Shown piece by piece: positions 59,997-64,000 of a stretch of DNA of 64,000 nt. The notes below the pieces were generated by a model. That model worked only from the letters and a program-made list of their open reading frames with translations, did not search any database and was not told the origin of the DNA. Position 1 is the stretch's first letter, and each line of letters starts with the position of its first letter. Position numbers and translations under genes: made by a program. The stretch lies in contig CM049322.1 in the NCBI GenBank assembly GCA_026874595.1, positions 47,837,840 through 47,901,839 of the forward strand, read 5' to 3'. This DNA comes from Sipunculus nudus (lineage: Eukaryota; Annelida; Sipuncula; Golfingiida; Sipunculidae).

Positions 59997-62493
59997 CTGG
60001 GCATTCCTTGGTGTAAACCAAGTTTAAATGTTGGTACAGCGCATATTAACAATGCGTGCCTCATGGCGGTCCACGACAAATGTTCTCTGTGGAAGCAGTG
60101 GATGGATGAAATGGACTCCTAGAAATGTATTGCGACCTCTGCCGAGGAATGTAGTTTTTTTGGGTTCGGGGATGGTATTGTGTATTTTTAGAAAGCCTGA
60201 AGTTTTTTTTGACAGCCTTGCTTATCAGGTGTTCCAAGTGATAAACAAATTTTGTTTGTTATATTGGTAATCTAGATAAATTGGGGATTTTCAAGGAATC
60301 ATTGTTTTAAAGCCCTATATCTAAAATCAGTCTAAAAGTGGTTTATATTCATACAAGACCCTAATAAGTATATATTATCTTAAACCTGATACAGTGATTT
60401 TTCTGTTAGTATAGACATTTTTTTCTAAATTTTACGCTCATTCTCACATGGTTTTCAGAAGAATTTGAGTGAAATTAAAAATAAGCTTGAGGGTAGAAAG
60501 AAATATGATAGAAAACACACAAAGAAAAAGTTTTTTAAGATTTTGTCATGAAGTTTAATAAAACATCATTAAAAAAGCGAATTATTGTTACTCGAGGTTT
60601 ACAAATGAATGTACCTATTTGTTTTTTAAAATGTTATAAAATAATGTAAAAATGAATAAAAAGTCAAAAAATATATATATTACCAGAAAGGTCGCTGTAC
60701 TAGGTTTAAAATAATATATACTTTATGGGGTTTTATATGAATTCAAAGCAATGTTGAACAGAATTTAGATATAGGGGTTTAAAAAAAATAATGATATCTA
60801 AGGGGGATTTCAACAACTGTGAAACCCACACATTATTCTAATAAAGGAAAGTCACTCGACAATACATGCGGAGTTTCTCATGGGAAAGAGGTGAGTAAAT
60901 TAAAGATAGGAGATATCATTTTACACAGGGTAGTTCCGCGATTTTTTAGGCCATCATCGCAAAGGTAAACCCGTCCAAACTAGGGTAGAGACAGATTAGA
61001 GTGAACCCTGTTAATATGGTTTCAAAACGTATGAATATGTAGTAAATAATAAATGTGTGTTTTGTAAAGGCATGAACTTGTTGTGTATGCACTAAAGATT
61101 ATATTATACTTATTTAATATAACTATTTATATTCCTATATTCTATTTCTATATAAGACCAGTTGAAGTGAACCTGCAGGCCATGTTTTCTTAAAAAAACA
61201 TTGTTTCTATGTGTTGTCATTAATATTATTTACGTATTGTAAAACCATGTGCTACTTTTATGCATTTTATTAATTTTGTTATTACTTAAAGTTTTATCTG
61301 TGGTGTATTTTGTTCTAATGTTATATTTTTGTGTTTACACACAAAAATGGAGCAAAAGCACTGCAGAGCTCTGATAAGGTGAGTGCGTACTTCTGCTGTA
61401 TCTTGTCTAATCTGTATCCGTTACATTTCGTTTTAAATTTGTAATGAGTGTTTTAAACTCTGTGCAGGGGCGTAGCAAAGATTTAGCTGGGAGGGCACAT
61501 ATCCGCAAGCCAGCAAGGGCACATGTTTCATAGTGAAATTTAAAAATTCAAAATAAGAAAAAAAAAGTAAATTAATATGAGATACATGATTTATTATCTA
61601 CAGAATAAAGATGCTGGAGAAAGCACCGCTTCTCGTACAGGCACTGGTAATCACAGTCACCCCTGTCATCAGTTTAGAATAACTATTGTACTGTAATAAT
61701 GAAAGACCCCGGATCATTCAATCTAGAAGAAAAAAATCCGCTTCTTTTATTCAGTCTTAATTTACTTTTTTTTTCTTTTCAATTAATAAAACAGAAAAAT
61801 AAAAAGACACAATGATATGGATTCCTCGGACCAACAATAGAGAAATGCATCAACAGGAAAATAATTGATTCAGTATTTGGTTGAAAGGTTTCCCTTTGTT
61901 CTGATGATAAAGATTAACTGTGTTTATTGAACGAATAACAATTAAAAAAAGAGAAAACCAAGACTTCCATAAAATCATACAGGACGATCCTGGGACAATA
62001 TTAGATTGTTTACTTTTCTCTGGGTGGTCTGATTTCCTTAAGACCGTGAAACACTGGTACCCGATGGATGAAATTACGTGCCGCGGCAGATCCATTGATC
62101 CATCACGAATTCTATGGGTCATATTTCATCAAACACAAAATCTCTCTTCCTTAGAAAGCAGTTACCTTAAATTCAGACCGCGTCCCCGCGCACCGACAGA
62201 GTCGCCTGGGGACTATTTTGATTGCGGATGGATCATCCGAAGCACGCGACCGGGTAGGATCATTAATCTCTGCCAAAGAAACCGCCAAACATGGCAAAAA
62301 GTCGGCTCCCTGATGGGCGTCTCCTGCTAAGATCTTCTCTCATCCTAAAGCAGAATTTTAATTGTGGCTAAAGACTCAGACTGATTCCTTATACAGGCCA
62401 AGCCGAGCGTTTAATGATAAACATCAAGGAATTTACCCGATGTTTACTCCTTTATCCCCAACCGTCTTAATAATGGATGATAAATGGGTGTGC

Positions 62494-62494
<1 letters not shown>
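59997..62494. other. Mostly anonymous AT-rich stretch
   Basis: 61,347-61,378 reads ATG...GATAAG/GTGAGT, a possible tiny first coding exon with a perfect donor. 61,466-61,495 (GCAGGGGCGTAGCAAAGATT) looks like the end of a MITE family, but no partner end was found. The 136-codon frame at 61,920-62,330 has no recognisable domain; 62,040-62,330 is of balanced composition. Confidence 0.35.
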
Positions 62495-62547
<53 letters not shown>

Positions 62548-62641
62548 GAGGGACAGACAGAGACACAGAAACAGAGAGACACGAGTAAAGAAAGGAAACA
62601 GAAATATAGAAACTGACAGACTGATTCACAGAAACCAAGAA

Positions 62642-62699
<58 letters not shown>

Positions 62700-62714
62700 C
62701 TAGGTCCAGAAGGG

Positions 62715-62760
<46 letters not shown>
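62495..62760 (+). repeat. (GA)n microsatellite cluster
   Basis: Three pure (GA)n blocks at about 62,495-62,545, 62,646-62,697 and 62,720-62,757, separated by A/G-rich segments. The open frames across them are compositional artefacts. Confidence 0.95.
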
Positions 62761-62761
<1 letters not shown>

Positions 62762-63189
62762 CAGAGACATGAGAGAAACTTAGAAACAGAAGAAGGCTGA
62801 CAGACATGGACAGATTCCTAGAGATAGAGAAAATGTTTGTGCGTGTGCGCGCAAGCGCCTGTCTATTACTGAGCGCGTCAATGACCGACAATTTACCACA
62901 GAGCGAATGGCATTTCCTCATTATTTGTTATTTTGACGGAGACACATATAGACATACGGACGGACAGACATGGGTGTTCATCCCTGACATTTCACACCGC
63001 CCCCAGTGACAAGTTTACTGGGCTTTTAGTCAGATGGGAGTAAACTTTCGAACACCTGCCTTGAAGCTCTTGTGCTCGTTTGTTGCCATAGCAGCGAGGT
63101 TTATATGGAGCGGGAACTCGAGCCTTCTTTCAAATTTTCTAGTGGCACCGAATCAGGCAAAAACGGCAAAATATGGATAAGGTTTTTGG
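62761..63189. other. Anonymous stretch
   Basis: No feature recognised between the GA cluster and the E-box cluster. Confidence 0.4.
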
Positions 63190-63444
63190 TCACGTGATAT
63201 CCCAGCGGTGTGATCAGCTGTGGAACCTTGAAAAACATTTATTCCATGAGAGCGCGCACAAAGCTGCCTGATGCGGTTATTTTTCAGCTGTCACAACCTC
63301 AGCTGACGCTCTCGGTAAAGTTAACAATTGTAATTTAGCCGCATTGAACCTGCTTGACTTGCCATTGTAAAATAACAACAACGCTTATAAGAAAATAAAC
63401 TTAATCATTGCCACTTGTAAAATCAGTGGCAGACGCTCACGTGA
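63190..63444. promoter_or_regulatory. E-box cluster
   Basis: TCACGTGA at 63,190-63,197 and 63,437-63,444, and CAGCTG at 63,215-63,220, 63,285-63,290 and 63,300-63,305: five bHLH-type sites in 255 bp of relatively GC-balanced DNA. It could be an enhancer or promoter. The target gene is not visible. Confidence 0.35.
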
Positions 63445-63584
63445 CTGACCTTGAGAATATGTTTCAGCGTTTGTGGTAATAATACACGAGACCTTACATA
63501 AAAGATCTACTCATATATCTATTAACTAATGATGACAAAAATTGAAATAGTACTATTTTCTTTACTGTTGTTAGTAATGATTAT

Positions 63585-63612
63585 AATAATAACAATAATA
63601 ATAAAATAATAA

Positions 63613-63643
<31 letters not shown>

Positions 63644-63720
63644 TAATTTATGAGTAGTAGTTGTATTATGTTATAATAATAATAATAACATAACAATATT
63701 GAAAGAATAATAATAAAGAT
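63585..63720 (+). repeat. (AAT)n / (ATAATA)n imperfect microsatellite
   Basis: Repeated AATAATAAT with interruptions across about 135 bp; the following 63,720-64,000 stays AT-rich without other features. Confidence 0.9.
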
Positions 63721-64000
63721 AGAAGTCACAAATGTTAATAACAATATAAAGAATAGTTTAATACTTCTTTCATGTTAAATATGTAAAACATTAATGTTCA
63801 TATAATATTGATGTTAAATGTAATAACAACATCAACAAAAATGAAAAGATAAATTAAACACTACAAATTATAATATTCCTATTTATAACATTCACCATCT
63901 TTTGTTACACAAAGATACTTCTCAAATAGCGCGTTATATATTCCTAATACTAGAAATAGTTATTAGCCCCATTTACACATGTTTTTCTGGATTTCCGAAC

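Noticed and set aside
61920-62330. 136-codon open frame
   Set aside because: No domain, overlapped by an open frame on the other strand, and no coding-like residue pattern.
62362-62921. Arg-Glu-rich open frames
   Set aside because: Same cause: (GA)n repeats.

Overview
The window looks like nuclear DNA of an invertebrate animal, most likely a marine mollusc or another lophotrochozoan. The sequence is AT-rich. It has no bacterial-style gene packing and no long open reading frame. It holds decayed non-LTR retrotransposons of the L1/Tx1 and CR1/Jockey-like types, tRNA-derived SINEs, short inverted-repeat elements, long TA, CT/GA and AAT microsatellites, and many G or C homopolymer runs. The taxon is an inference. 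No complete host gene was found, so the window is probably intergenic or a very large intron.

Layout. 1-7.8 kb: AT-rich sequence with a nucleosome-length satellite (860-1,470), several dispersed repeats, a CR1-like reverse transcriptase tail (4,660-5,030) and a 0.8-kb tandem duplication whose units each end in a long pyrimidine tract (5,811-7,440). 7.83-16.88 kb: a head-to-tail duplication of a 4.5-kb unit. Its first 3.3 kb differs between copies by about 2% in the part I counted, while its last 1.26 kb reads as identical. That tail carries a 93-codon pseudogene with a SAP-like motif and two shared stop codons. 17-23 kb: a THAP-like start fragment, a foldback repeat, a decayed L1/Tx1 element with both ORFs, and a 359-bp MITE with 17-bp perfect inverted ends.

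23-41 kb is mostly anonymous, with separate candidate regulatory sites: three CRE-type motifs spaced exactly 16 bp (26,527-26,566), a full CTCF-type core (29,423-29,436), and a GC-box plus TATA core promoter (41,181-41,290). There is also a possible coding remnant (27,544-27,992, minus) and a 297-bp mariner-like MITE (36,895-37,191). 41-58 kb holds SINEs, a GATAACC minisatellite split by a 206-bp MITE with a 5-bp target duplication (48,007-48,212), and an older 1-kb tandem duplication (52,080-53,975). 58-64 kb holds the best candidate for a host coding exon, a 157-bp GC-rich minus-strand segment encoding a hydrophobic polytopic-membrane-like peptide (59,840-59,996), and an E-box cluster near 63.2-63.4 kb.

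Functionally the recognisable protein-coding sequence is mobile-element debris. The new-looking content is in the repeat architecture (the uneven identity of the 4.5-kb duplication and the phased satellites), the hidden exon and the regulatory motif clusters. I saw no complete novel multi-gene system.
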